64,000 nt of DNA from Alnus glutinosa (taxonomy: Eukaryota; Streptophyta; Magnoliopsida; Fagales; Betulaceae), in contig NC_084891.1 of NCBI RefSeq assembly GCF_958979055.1, positions 4,034,501-4,098,500 of the forward strand, given 5' to 3'. How positions within the stretch are numbered: the first letter of the stretch is position 1; the number at the start of each line of letters is the position of its first letter. Below, piece after piece: positions 24,588 through 35,699 of this stretch. Both the position numbers and the translations under genes were made by a program. The notes under the pieces were generated by a model. It was not told the origin of the DNA. It made no database searches and worked only from the letters and a program-made list of their open reading frames with translations.

Positions 24588-25545
24588 TTTTTTTTTTTCT
24601 TTGGAGTTATGAGATTCTCTGTTTACTTTTTTTATTGGTAAATCATAATGTTCTTTACATTTTGTTTTTTATGATGCCTTGTGAAATAGTAAATATCAAT
24701 TCTTGCTCTAAGTACCTTGAAATTGGTGGGCCTTTCAAGAGTATTCTCTTTATAGAGAAGTTTGATTATGAACCTTATCAAAAGTATGCTTTGTTGCTAC
24801 CATGTACTTATCCTCATTCTTCTGTTGCATAGTAAACACGAATTGAACTCTATCAAGTGCGTCCTCTCTTATGTACATCACATCTACCTTCCTATAATGT
24901 ATTATACCTCAAATTTTTTGTCAACAAATATCTCAGATGTTGTCAGCATTATAAATGATGTTGGCTTCCATTTTCTGCAACAGTTTGTTTCTGCACTATT
25001 TTTCCTTTCCAATGTTAATATTGATATTTTTGCTTTTATGATTTATCAAACTTTTCATACTTTTATTCTCTTGCAAATAGGAGGGCACAAAGCCTTGCAA
25101 GTCTTTTTTTGTACAATAATTCATTATTTGGCTAAAGGTTACAATGATTGACGGACATGGAGGAGTACGTCAAAAATTCAACATTGGAACTGTTCAAGAG
25201 CTGCTAGGCAAAGATCAATAAATTTCTATAACTCAAGAATTCACAACTTCATCTACTTCTTTCACCAACAACTAAGTTGCAAAGTAGTGATGTATTTTGA
25301 AATAGATTTTAGTATTAAGCAATGATACAAAATGAAGACACATGCATTTTTGAAAAATCAAATTCATGATAGAAATCTTATGCTAATTGTAGTTGCTAAT
25401 AATTTGGTTTGATCAAGTTAATTGCATGCTTAAATGGTCGCATGCTTTTTGTAGTGTTTATGACTATGTTATTAAGATTATTAAATCATAAATTTTTTAC
25501 TATGATGATAATTCATAGCGCATGATTGCTTTTCAAAGTTCATAA

Positions 25546-25550
<5 letters not shown>
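24588..25550. other. Gene-free AT-rich stretch
   Basis: Open frames here are short and have no recognisable motif. The stretch may be further decayed sequence of the RPA/Helitron-like unit, but nothing supports this directly. Confidence 0.4.

Positions 25551-25595
<45 letters not shown>
25551..25595. repeat. (TA)n microsatellite, 45 bp
   Basis: Uninterrupted alternating T and A over 45 bp. Likely polymorphic in length. Confidence 0.97.
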
Positions 25596-25598
<3 letters not shown>

Positions 25599-25707
25599 AT
25601 TTAAATTATAATATTAACAATTATAATGATACACATCATCGAGAATCAATCACGTGCCATCCGACTAGTGAAACATAAAAAAGAAAAAAAGAAAAAAAGA
25701 AAAAAGG

Positions 25708-26756
25708 AAAAGTTTCATTGATGGAAGCGTGAATCTTGGAAGAAAAGAAGGGTGTTGTCTTGAAGTGGATTCGCTTTGGGTTGTGTGTTTGGAAGGAGGG
25801 AATCAAAGGCTCTCTTTGTCTCTGAGACTCTGAGCCACATGATTTCACACAACCCATTAAAAGGACCCACCTTTCTTTTCTTATGAATTTATTGGCCTCA
25901 AAATTGATTTTTTTTTTTTATTTTTATTTGGCCTTTTCACTTTAGAATAGAATGGCATCTGATATGACTCCGTCGGTGGACATTCTTGATAGTCCATATC
26001 ATGTTTATTGTGCCCACACACATAAATGCAAAAGCATCCTCCCACTATCAACCCTAGACCGACGCCACCGGTGGTTTTTATATTAAAATTTATGTAATGT
26101 AGCGGTGTTCACCCGTCGTCATTTTAAATGGGACGGATAAATATGTAGTATATAATTTTATTCTTTTTTAAAAAAAAAAATTACAATAATCAATTATCAA
26201 ACGAGAAAGTTTCTTCAAATTAAGATAAAAAGAATTAATTATATCCTACATATTTATTAATATTAATGGTGGCTTTTAAGTAGTGGATTCCAAGGTCATG
26301 ACTCATGAAGGGTGGGGGTATAGTAATTTAGTAATGTAAAAATAAGGTTTAAAAATGTTTAACTGTGGGTGGAGATGATGTGAACTGGTGGTCCGGTTGT
26401 TTATTGTTGTATGATAGTGGCATACAGCATAATTGTTGAGGCACCTTGAATAAACAAACAAATCACAAAGTCCAAGTCCCAAAAAAAATCAGACTTCACC
26501 TAATATAGGTGGTGGGAATATAAATCAAAGATTGAAAGGTCAACTGCAGCTTTAATGGGTCATGGGGCAGCTCATCTGTACCAATTCTTCATGTGCTGTT
26601 GCTCAATAATTCAATTTCCATATAATAACTCTGATTCATAAAAAAAAATAAAAAATAAAAATCTCATTTTGGCTTAGAGAGCGGAGCATGTGGACCCAAC
26701 ACTAATTATGGTTCCTTTGTTCCGAGTGGAAAAGTAATTTATATTATATGGTGATA
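25708..26756. repeat. Segmental duplication copy A, upstream of the ANTH gene
   Basis: Matches 31351-32524 in the same orientation and order. Shared phrases include TTCATTGATGGAAGCGTGAA, TTATTGGCCTCAAAATTGA, TGGTCC(G/A)GTTGTTTATTG and TATGGTTC(C/T)TTTGTTCCG. It ends about 415 bp before the ANTH start codon and so contains its distal promoter. Identity is high but broken by indels. Confidence 0.85.
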
Positions 26757-26839
26757 AACCTTTTCGTCTTTTTGGGACCTCCGATCTCATTTGTGTCCTT
26801 TTTCTCCCTGTTCGAAGAGACAACCAGACAGAATCTAAG

Positions 26840-27156
26840 GAGTTGAGCAAGAAAGCAAACGAAGAGAACATCTCGGAGATTTTGCATAATACGACGCCGT
26901 TCGTTCACTCTCTCACCCCCGATCTTATACCTCAGCTGTCGTTTCAGTCCATTTTCTCAACGAAAGTCGCCGGATCCGCTCTTGTTTTGACAGATCGGAG
27001 AGAATCCTCGCCCTTCTGGCGATCTGAAATTCAAAATCAACGGTAAGTAAATTCCAGATCCTTCTATTTCTGGATAATCTTTGTTGAGCGCTCCATTAAT
27101 GAGAAAGTCTTCAATTAATTAATCACGAGCTTAATCGATGTAAACTACTACTACAG
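26840..27156 (+). promoter_or_regulatory. 5' UTR region and leader intron of the ANTH gene
   Basis: A donor GTAAGT follows CAACG at about 27041. A T-rich intron ends in CTACAG at 27156, 15 bp before the start codon. A leader intron is common in constitutively expressed plant trafficking genes. The transcription start was not identified. Confidence 0.55.
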
Positions 27157-27171
27157 CAACGTGCGGTGGAG

Positions 27172-29109
27172 ATGTCGCAGAGCACGATCAGGAAGGCGAT
27201 CGGAGCCGTTAAAGACCAGACGAGCATAGGAATAGCGAAGGTGGCGAGCAACATCGCGCCGGAGCTGGAGGTGGCGATCGTGAAGGTGACCAGCCACGAC
27301 GAGGACCCGGCGGATGAGAAGCACGTGCGGACGATCCTCAACCTCACGTCCTACTCGCGCAGTTACATCCACGCGTGCGTGTCGGCCGTGTCCAGGCGCC
27401 TGGGCAAGACGCGCGACTGGATCGTGGCCCTTAAGTGCCTCACGCTCATCCACCGCGTCCTCAACGAGGGTGACCCAGTGTTCCAGGAGGAGATCCTCTA
27501 CGCCACGCGCCGCGGCACCAGGCTTCTCAACATGTCCGATTTCAGAGACGAAGCGCACTCCAGCTCCTGGGACCACTCGGCCTTTGTCAAAACCTATGCG
27601 ATGTACTTGGATCAACGGCTAGAATTGATTCTCTACGATAGGAAGAGCGCTGGTGGTGGAGATGAGAGATTCGGCGGCGGTAGAGACAATTTTCGGTCAC
27701 CGCCTCAGAATTCGAGGCCGTATGAGTACGAGAGTACCAGCGCTAATGGGGCTTATGGGAACTACGGGGCGATGACCACGACGAGACGGTCCCGTTCGTT
27801 CGGGGACGTGAATGAGGCGACGGATACGAAGAGGGGCCCGGTCACGGTGACCCCATTGAGGGACATGAAACCGGAGAGGATATTCGGGAAGATGGGCCAT
27901 TTGCAGAGACTTCTCGACCGGTTCTTGTCGTGCCGGCCGACCGGTCTGGCCAAGAATAGCCGGATGATCTTGATTGCTCTCTACCCAGTGGTGAAGGAGA
28001 GCTTCCAGTTGTACGCTGATATCTGCGAGGTTCTGGCGGTGTTGCTGGATAAGTTCTTCGACATGGAGTACCCGGATTGCGTGAAGACCTTTGATGCCTA
28101 TGCAAGTGCGGCTAAGCAGATTGATGAGCTCATTGCGCTCTTCAACTGGTGTAAGGACACGGGTGTGGCAAGGTCGTCAGAGTACCCGAACGTGCAGAGG
28201 ATTACGGGGAAGCTGTTGGAGACTTTGGAGGAGTTCGTGAGGGACAGAGCAAAGACACCCAAGAGTCCTGAGAGAAAAGAGGTGGAGGCGGTTCAAGCCA
28301 CGGAGGAAATCGAACCGAGTATGAATGAGATAAAGGCATTGCCTCCACCGGAGAATTATACTCCGCCGCCTCTTCCGGAGCCGGTGCCGGTGGCTAAGCC
28401 TCAGCAACAGTTTACTGAGGACCTGGTGAATTTGAGGGATGATGCGGTTAGTGCGGATGACCAAGGGAACAGGCTGGCCTTGGCTTTGTTTGCTGGTCAA
28501 CCGGCGAGCAATGGAAATGGGTCGTGGGAAGCATTCCCATCAAATGGACAAACGGAGGTGACCTCGGCTTGGCAGACTCCGGCTGCTGAACCCGGCAAGG
28601 CCGATTGGGAATTGGCATTGGTTGAGACGGTGAGCAATTTGTCAAGGCAGAAAGCGGCATTGGGTGGTGGGTTTGATCCTTTGTTGTTGAATGGCATGTA
28701 TGATCAGGGAATTGTGAGGCAGCATGTGAGTACTGCCCATTTGAGTGGAGGAAGTGCCAGCAGTGTGGCATTGCCCGGGCCAGGGAAGAGTGCCACACCT
28801 GTTTTGGCTCTCCCGGCACCAGATGGAACGGTCCAGACATTTAATCAGGACCCATTTGCCGCATCATTAACCGTTCCACCCCCATCGTACGTGCAAATGG
28901 CTGATATGGAGAAAAAACAACAGTTTCTTGTGAATGAGCAACATGTATGGCAGCAGTACGCGAGGGAAGGGATGCAAGGTCAAACTAGTTTGGCCAAGAT
29001 CAGCGGAACTGGATACCATGCTGCAGGTCCCATGGCCATGATGCCTTATGGAATGCCGCCCGTCAAAGGAATGACAGCTCCGACCGGGTATTACTACACA
29101 CCCTATTGA
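27172..29109 (+). CDS. ANTH-domain clathrin assembly protein (AP180/CALM family), 645 aa
   Basis: A single coding exon with ATG at 27172 (MSQSTIRKAIGAVKDQTS). The N-terminal ANTH domain covers about residues 25-160 and contains SYSRSYIHACVSAVSRRL, TRDWIVALKCLTLIHR, EILYATRRGTRLLNMSDFRD and SSWDHSAFVKTYAMYLDQRL. A helical extension follows (about 235-345: GHLQRLLDRFLSCRPTG, CKDTGVARSSEYP). The C-terminal half is low-complexity and Pro-rich with clathrin/adaptor-type short motifs (DPF in NQDPFAAS, DPL in GFDPLLL). Family members bind PtdIns(4,5)P2 at the plasma membrane and recruit clathrin for endocytosis. The start resembles Arabidopsis At2g25430 and At4g32285 most; length fits that group (about 635-650 aa). 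The coding region is markedly GC-rich against its AT-rich surroundings. A fragment of a second copy lies at 17892-18185. Confidence 0.93.
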   Translation: MSQSTIRKAIGAVKDQTSIGIAKVASNIAPELEVAIVKVTSHDEDPADEKHVRTILNLTSYSRSYIHACVSAVSRRLGKTRDWIVALKCLTLIHRVLNEGDPVFQEEILYATRRGTRLLNMSDFRDEAHSSSWDHSAFVKTYAMYLDQRLELILYDRKSAGGGDERFGGGRDNFRSPPQNSRPYEYESTSANGAYGNYGAMTTTRRSRSFGDVNEATDTKRGPVTVTPLRDMKPERIFGKMGHLQRLLDRFLSCRPTGLAKNSRMILIALYPVVKESFQLYADICEVLAVLLDKFFDMEYPDCVKTFDAYASAAKQIDELIALFNWCKDTGVARSSEYPNVQRITGKLLETLEEFVRDRAKTPKSPERKEVEAVQATEEIEPSMNEIKALPPPENYTPPPLPEPVPVAKPQQQFTEDLVNLRDDAVSADDQGNRLALALFAGQPASNGNGSWEAFPSNGQTEVTSAWQTPAAEPGKADWELALVETVSNLSRQKAALGGGFDPLLLNGMYDQGIVRQHVSTAHLSGGSASSVALPGPGKSATPVLALPAPDGTVQTFNQDPFAASLTVPPPSYVQMADMEKKQQFLVNEQHVWQQYAREGMQGQTSLAKISGTGYHAAGPMAMMPYGMPPVKGMTAPTGYYYTPY

Positions 29110-29339
29110 TTTTGCCTTTTTCCCCAAATAGCTATAAATGATTTCATTGTTAATTTCCATTTTCATTTTCTAGTGTTTTACCTTTTTTGGGTCAATTTGT
29201 ATGACCTTATTCTTGCTATCTGTTGTGCATGAGAATGGTGGGAAGAGGCGCGGGGGATGAATTGAAATGATAAGGGGTAGTAGGGGAATCTGATGCAGCC
29301 GATGTGTAAACTAGTCATGATGTCTCTTTGCATTCTGTA

Positions 29340-30480
29340 ATATAAAGATTTTTGTCTGAATCTTTACATTCATGTGTTCCTTGTTTTAATTAACAGCATG
29401 ACATTAATTATTCCATTGAATATGATGAAACTTCATTGTTTTTTTCCTTTTTGAGTTAAACGAAAACGTTAAATCACGTCATTAAGTAGAAGGGCAAGTC
29501 TTCTGTAATGTGGCAAAGTTAGTTAGGTTAGAAGTTTCTTGCTTTCCTAGTTCATGCCTCTGTTGTGGCCTGCCTGTCCCCCCCTTGTTCTTAGGGAAGG
29601 GATTCTCCTCGTCAGATTGGGAAAACTAAGAAATATAACTCTAAAGATTAAATCCCTTGTAGGATCAAGATTCATTAGGGTCAACAATTCAACTTTACCA
29701 CTTGAGTCAAACGGGTTAGGGAAGTTATAGATCCTCTTAGTTACCAACTGGGTAAGATAATCAACGGGTAGTTTTGGGAACAAACCAATTAGCTAACCAA
29801 ATTTGGATAGATTTTAGTTAAATACACTCTTTGTTTATAGGGAAGTTATAGATCCTCCTCTCTTAGGGAATAAAGTTCCAACTAAAAGGACATGGGAGTA
29901 AAAATTATATAACAATTAATCATGGATTAGCAAAATCAAGGGTCAATATGCTTTAAAAACATGTCCAATTAATGTAGATTGAAATATCTAATGAAAGATG
30001 ACAAAATTAAATTAAAAAAAGCCACTTATACCGCTGATCATATCATAAAGTTGACTGATTGTGCATTTCTTCATTTTGGTCAGATTCTGTTGTTATCCAA
30101 GTGTACCAAAAAAATCTTATTAATGAGCATCCACAAGGTTTTAATGAATAGAAAGCAAATACTTTTTTCCTCCACTTTAGAAATTCGCCCGATGGGGTTG
30201 TAGGGAATGAAGAATCCACAGCCTTGTAGTAGATGGGACATTGGATTTCATGTGTTTTATTCCCTAACCATGTTTATTATCATTACTTGTAGTCATTAAT
30301 TGAACACCCGGCTCTGGTGCACCTAAAAGTCATAGCGTTACCCGCTGGGCCAATATTGGAATGGAGGTGGCGGAGGTATTGCACCGATTGAAAACAATAC
30401 ATTTTATTTAAATGTATTTGGGCCCTTTATTTGAATACAATAAATGGATGGTCTAGATCACGACAGCAAATTAACAAATA
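29340..30480. other. Gene-free stretch after the ANTH gene
   Basis: The 3' UTR of the ANTH gene probably ends near 29340-29370 (AATATAAAG). The remainder is AT-rich intergenic DNA without recognisable features. Confidence 0.45.
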
Positions 30481-30499
30481 AAAAAGAAAGAAAGCAACA

Positions 30500-30682
30500 T
30501 AGGGGTGGGTTATGGCTATGTTGGGTTATGGAGTGGAGGAACCACCTTTCGTGGCCAAACTAGTGATCAAGGGTGGTTGAACTATCCTCTTTGGCCAAAT
30601 GGGGTTATTTGGCCACCCCCAAGCTAGCTATTGGGGGTTGTCAAACCATCCTATGGCCAAATGAGTGGTTCAACCACTTCAA
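30500..30682. mobile_element. GC-rich core of a GGTGGTT/GGCCACCCC-type element (remnant)
   Basis: Short words such as GGGTGGTTGAAC, TTTGGCCACCCCC and GTGGTTCAACCAC occur in both orientations. They are of the same style as the cores at about 41765-42000, 52120-52605 and 59590-59850. The outer arms are not evident. It is followed directly by a TRIM insertion. Confidence 0.45.
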
Positions 30683-30687
30683 CAGTC

Positions 30688-30969
30688 TGTTAAAGTATTA
30701 CTTAAGTGATTAAAATTATGTTTTTTCTATTAGCTTAAGCTTTTAGGACAATTGGTAATTTAACATGGTATTAGAGCCAAAGGTCTTGAGTTTGAACCTT
30801 GACTCTTTCATTTATCTTTAATTTCAATTAAATATTTCACGTGTTAGGCTTCACTTATTAAAATAAAAGTGTAAGCTTACATGTGAGGGAAAGCATTAAA
30901 GTATTAATTAAGTGACTAAATCTATCTCTTTCTATCAGCTTAAACTTTTGGATAACTGGTAATTTAACA
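30688..30969 (+). mobile_element. TRIM (terminal-repeat retrotransposon in miniature), 282 bp
   Basis: Two direct terminal repeats of about 78 bp (30688-30765 and 30894-30969) share TTAAAGTATTA, TTAAGTGA and GGTAATTTAACA. Immediately after the first repeat stands TGGTATTAGAGCC, the initiator-tRNA-Met primer site of plant LTR elements. A purine tract (GTGAGGGAAAG) precedes the second repeat. The flanks are identical 5-mers CAGTC (30683-30687 and 30970-30974). It has no coding region, as expected of TRIMs. It looks structurally whole. The two repeats differ at several sites, so the insertion is old. Confidence 0.85.
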
Positions 30970-31350
30970 CAGTCACCGAAGCAATCATTTTATTATTATT
31001 AGGAATACCTTCACTTAATTCCCTTAACTTTCATCACATTTACAATTACCTTCATAAACTTTAAAAACTCTCAATTTAATGTATTTATCTTTTAATTAAT
31101 TAATTTTTTTAAAAGAAATTTATTCATCCATGAGGTTTTTTCGTTAAATCCTAAGGAATGAGTGTTAAAATCTTCAAAATACCTTTTATATTTTGAAGAA
31201 AAAAATTTTTCAAAAATTTAAGGGTTGATTAGGATTTACCAGAATTTATAAAAATTCACACGTTTGAATTTATTTATTTATTTTAATTTTAATTTGTTTG
31301 AAAATTTTGAAACGTAAAAAATGGTTCATCTAAAAAAAAAACAGAATGAA

Positions 31351-31538
31351 AAAAGAAAAGCTTCATTGATGGAAGCGTGAATCTTGGAAGAAAAGAAGGG
31401 TGCTGTCTTGAAGTAGCTTCGCTTTGGGTGGTGTGTTTGGAAGGAGATAATCCAAAGTCTCTTTGTCTCTGGGCCACATGATTTCACACAGATCCCACCT
31501 TGCTTTTCTTATGAATTTATTGGCCTCAAAATTGAATC

Positions 31539-31569
<31 letters not shown>

Positions 31570-32524
31570 TTTTCACTTTAGAATGGCATCTCATATGACT
31601 GCGTCGGTGGACCTTCTAGATAGTCCATATCATATTTATTGCCTGTCATATAACTTTATTATTTTTTTTCTAAACCACACTACTCAATTATCAAACGAGG
31701 AAGTTTCTTCAAGTTAAGATGAAGAAAATTAATTTTCCTTGCTTATTATTGCATTCAATTGGAGGCTGCAGTTAGTGTTCGCGAGTCAGATTCCGATCAT
31801 ATCGAGACATAAATGTTAGACTATATAGGTTAACTATAATCCAAATCATTTAATTAAACAGTAACAATCCTTCAACTCTAATTTTTTAATTTTTTATTGG
31901 GTTCGTGTCGAATTTACGGGTTATGTCAAACATTGCCTGTCATTATTTATGTTACGTATTGGGTTCGGGTCGTATTGAAGTATAGATATAAGATTATATA
32001 AGTCAATTCTAACCTATCACGTTTAATTAAACGGTTTGAACTCCTCAATCCTAACCTTTTTAATTTTATATTGGATTCGTGAATCGGTTTATTAATATTA
32101 ATGATAGTTTTTAAGTGCTGGATTCCATCGTCATGAAGGTGGGTATAGTAATTTAGTAATGTAAAAATAAGGTTTAAAAAATGTTTAGTTGTGGGTGGAA
32201 ACGATTTGAGCTGGTGGTCCAGTTGTTTATTGTTGTATGATAGTGATAATTGTGAAGGCAGCTTGAACATTAAACAAAGAAATTAATCACAAAGTCCAAA
32301 AGTCCCCAAAAAAATCAGACTTCACCTAAAATAGGTGTGAATATCAATCAAAAATTGAAAGGGGCAGGTCATCTGTCCCACCTCTTCACGTGCTGTTGTT
32401 CAAATCATTCATTTTCCATGCAATAATTCTCATTCTGGCATAGAGTGTGGAGCATATGGACCCAACACCAATTATGGTTCTTTTGTTCCGAGTGGAAATG
32501 TTATATATTATATGTGGTGATGCC
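31351..32524. repeat. Segmental duplication copy B (ANTH promoter-type sequence without a gene)
   Basis: Direct-orientation match to 25708-26756, the DNA upstream of the ANTH gene. No ANTH coding sequence follows; instead retroelement-like DNA begins near 32540. Copy B carries a long T run (31539-31566) and other indels relative to copy A. Confidence 0.85.
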
Positions 32525-32539
32525 ATATTGCCATTTACT

Positions 32540-33110
32540 TAGATACCTGTTGGGCCTGTTGGGCTCACTCAAGTCCTAGAAAGTTAATTTGCCCTTAGGA
32601 TGATATAGTGCCCGACAGGTCAATCCTCTCCAAAGGAGTCGCCAACCAGCGACCCCATATCGACAATCACCTGCTTAATAGACACATAGCAAAAGGGGAC
32701 CATTGAGAAAATGATAGGACAATTCTGACAACCATATTAAGGGAAGCATTTGCAAGCCACCAACCATGTCATGGCGATATATACCGAGGATGTAAGCCAT
32801 CCATGTGGAGCAATCTGTATCAGCAGTATGTTTGCCACCATATGGCACCATGTGGCCCAGATTACTACCCCAAATCAAAAGTACTATATGACCCAAAGTG
32901 CTACATCCCATTTCCTACACATAGGAGTTCATTGTGGCAGCAGATAAATTATCAGAACCCTTACTATCCTTACAATTTTATATTCTCCTCAAAACCTTTC
33001 ATTGACTTAAGCATTAGAGTGTTCTCTGCTGGTACTAACTACGAGTCACCCTTGCCTATTTCCTGTCTTAGTAGGTCACTTTAACTGGACTACCGGTGTG
33101 CGGTTGTACG
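32540..33110 (+). mobile_element. LTR-type fragment (probably gypsy)
   Basis: Higher GC than its surroundings. It has a long non-coding leader and a 3' part reading TTGACTTAAGCATTAGAGTG, the phrase found near the end of many plant gypsy LTRs. No internal domains are beside it. Borders are approximate. Confidence 0.45.
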
Positions 33111-34182
33111 AACAATATGCATAAAGATATCACAATCTCATATGATAATCAACTTTGGGTCATTATTATTATTATTATTATTTATTCCTTTTTTGGTGTA
33201 CATGCTTAGATTTTGTGTATACAAATAAGACATCTAATAATTTTTTTTTTTTTTTTATGTCACATTAAAATATTTTTTAAAAACAAATAATACATTTTCA
33301 AAACACGTTAACAAACATACCTAAAGGTGTCTTTTACAGTGTAGTCAGAATCAACCTATGAGCAAGCCCAACTGACAACCGACCAGGTCGAGTGAAACCA
33401 TGATCCACATCGGTTGGACTTTTATCTAATTGGGCTTGAACCATAAACAGGCATAGAAAGAGGGCAATAAAACGCATCGTTTTCCCAATACGAGGAAATT
33501 GTACTTTGGGCCTTTTTAGAAAACTAAAGACCCTCTTCTCCAATCTCCATGGCCCTAAAGGCATTATAAACCTTTCTTTCATTCCTGATTTCCTATACAA
33601 GGATGGACCCTCGAAAATACTTTCTTGGCATTTTTGAAATTATTTATTCCACTAAATGTACTTTTCTCGACGGCTGTTCAAATTTTACAAAAATTTGAGC
33701 AACTCAAGAGAGGAGGTTGTAGGGCCTATCTGCTCCAAATAGGTGGATTCTGTATCCTAAACCGTTCGGACAGATGGCCATACTTTTCCCATAGAGCAAA
33801 ATTTTGAAACTCTCTCAATCAAATTTTTAAAGGTCCGTCCTCATTTCAAATGAGATGGAGAAAATCAGTTTTACCGTTAAGATTTTGTTTTGTTGTATTT
33901 AACAGTCTACATGTTATGTTATTTAAAATTTTTAAATGACTTGACAACAAACAAGCAATATTAGATACTATATTTTTATTCTATAATTGTTCAACAATAT
34001 TGACGTGGCACTCTAAATTAATTATTGAATTTTTTATTTTATTTAATAATGATTAATTCAATAATTAGTTGGGAATATCATATAAATAAACGTGGGATAA
34101 AGTTATAATGTTTAGTATCTCTTACAACATATTTATTATGCGACTATATATATATATATATTATTATTTGATTTGGCTAAAG

Positions 34183-34213
<31 letters not shown>

Positions 34214-34428
34214 TATTACTTTTTAAATTACACTCGTTTACACAATGTTAATTATGACTCATTAATCATTATCCTCAATTACCTTAAGAGTATTTGAAAG
34301 CATTTTCCTCAATTACGTGAAAACCAGACGTTAGACAAAGTGACAACTGACAAACCACCAGGCCTTTGTTTTTTCCAAATCTCTTTACACAATTATATAT
34401 AAAATTCACAAAATTTACAACAACGCCA
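33111..34428. other. Gene-free stretch with ATT repeats
   Basis: Includes ATT runs at about 33164-33184 and 34184-34213 and AT at 34144-34161. AT-rich foldback-like sequence lies at about 33840-34140. No gene is recognised. Confidence 0.45.
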
Positions 34429-35586
34429 TTAATCTTTGAATAGGACGTCATTGGCTATTCTCATCAACGGTTGGATGGAGTCGAAGGAGAACTTTCTCGC
34501 AAACAAAAACGGGTCGTGCCGTTTGGTCACAGACGAATCAGAACCGTTTCTTCCATCATCGCCGTACCTAGGCCGGTCCTTTCTCAATGACAAGACCAAC
34601 TCGGGTCCCACCTCAGACGCCTCGTACGTGCGAGGGTGACCATCGAACCGGCCCCTCCAGTCCACGTGCGTGAGCGTCGCTGGCACGCACCTCCGCGGGT
34701 CCCGCATGCTGAGCAGTGTGGCAAAGTAGTTCTCCTCGGGGTAACACGTGTCATACCGCACGCACGGTAGCTTGAACTTGGACCAAAGCCTGCGGTCACG
34801 CACGACAAGCCTCGCGTGCTTACGTGTCAGTACCCAAAACTGCGACCCTATCCGAAAGTCCTCCAGCCTCACTTCCGGCAGCATCGCGTCCTCCCCACGC
34901 GCCGCCCACCTACCGTAAGCGCTCCCCTCGTTCTTCAGGATCTCAATGAAGCTCTTCTTGGAACTTATCAAAGTCCTGTAAGTGAAGTTGAAGGAGTGGA
35001 GGGGTACGCAGGAAGGAGAGAGGAGGGCGAACATGGCATTGGAGGGGTCGTGAAGAAGCGCGTGAGCTAGCAAGCGACGCGCCGCCGAGACGAGAGTTGG
35101 GGTGAATCGGCTGGCGGGTTTGGAGGGTATGACTCGGTGAGCAAACACACCTGCGAATGGCGGGTTATAGCGGTTGGTGGGGTCGGCGTGGATGTAGATG
35201 TTGAAGAGGGTTTTGCTGGTTTGGTTTAAGTAAAGCTCCCAAAGGGGCGCAAATGGGAGAGGAACAGTGGTTAGGAACATGAAAGCTAGCTTTTTTGGTG
35301 AAGTGGGTGGCCAGGGCTTCGGGTTCACTAGCGATGCAACACGCAAGAGTGGCTCGTCATCGTTTGGCGGCGGTAATGGTGGTGCAGCGGTGGATTGTTT
35401 GAGCTCCATTTCCTGGTTGTTTTTGGTACTATGAGTAATGGGTACGAAAATGGTTGGTGGGTTTTCATTGCTATCGATGTTGATGGTGGTGGTTGAGGCG
35501 GTGGGGTTTTTGACGGTGAAGACAACGGCGAGGGGTAAGCAGAGCAGCAGAGCGCAAAAGAGGGAGAGGGGGGTGGGAGACAGCAT
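34429..35586 (-). CDS. GT14 / DUF266 (BC10-like) glycosyltransferase, 385 aa
   Basis: An intronless gene. Residues about 7-25 (LSLFCALLLCLPLAVVFTV) form a signal-anchor, giving a type II Golgi protein with a short cytosolic tail. A Pro/Thr-rich stem follows (to about 95). The catalytic core runs from KKLAFMFLTT (98-107) through LYLNQTSKTLFNIYIHADP (119-137), FALLSPSCVPLHSFNFTY (186-203), IGSQFWVLTRKHARLVV (246-262) and CYPEENYFATLLSM (281-294) to HVDWRGRFDGHPRTY. These blocks are those of plant core-2/I-branching-enzyme (GT14) family proteins such as rice BC10, which act in cell-wall or arabinogalactan glycosylation. The exact acceptor is unknown. The length fits the family (about 380-400 aa). 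Coding DNA is GC-rich. Confidence 0.9.
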   Translation of the reverse strand: MLSPTPLSLFCALLLCLPLAVVFTVKNPTASTTTINIDSNENPPTIFVPITHSTKNNQEMELKQSTAAPPLPPPNDDEPLLRVASLVNPKPWPPTSPKKLAFMFLTTVPLPFAPLWELYLNQTSKTLFNIYIHADPTNRYNPPFAGVFAHRVIPSKPASRFTPTLVSAARRLLAHALLHDPSNAMFALLSPSCVPLHSFNFTYRTLISSKKSFIEILKNEGSAYGRWAARGEDAMLPEVRLEDFRIGSQFWVLTRKHARLVVRDRRLWSKFKLPCVRYDTCYPEENYFATLLSMRDPRRCVPATLTHVDWRGRFDGHPRTYEASEVGPELVLSLRKDRPRYGDDGRNGSDSSVTKRHDPFLFARKFSFDSIQPLMRIANDVLFKD

Positions 35587-35699
35587 ACTTGTCTCTGTCC
35601 AGTCAGAAAAAGGTAATGATTTTGACGCCGCGAATCCAGAGAGAGAGAGAGATTTGGCGGAGGGGTTGGGTTCTAACCACTACAAAAGTAGTATGCTAA

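Noticed and set aside
27123-28840. Several antisense and out-of-frame open frames across the ANTH gene
   Set aside because: They are shadows of a GC-rich coding exon; only the 27172 plus-strand frame has family motifs.
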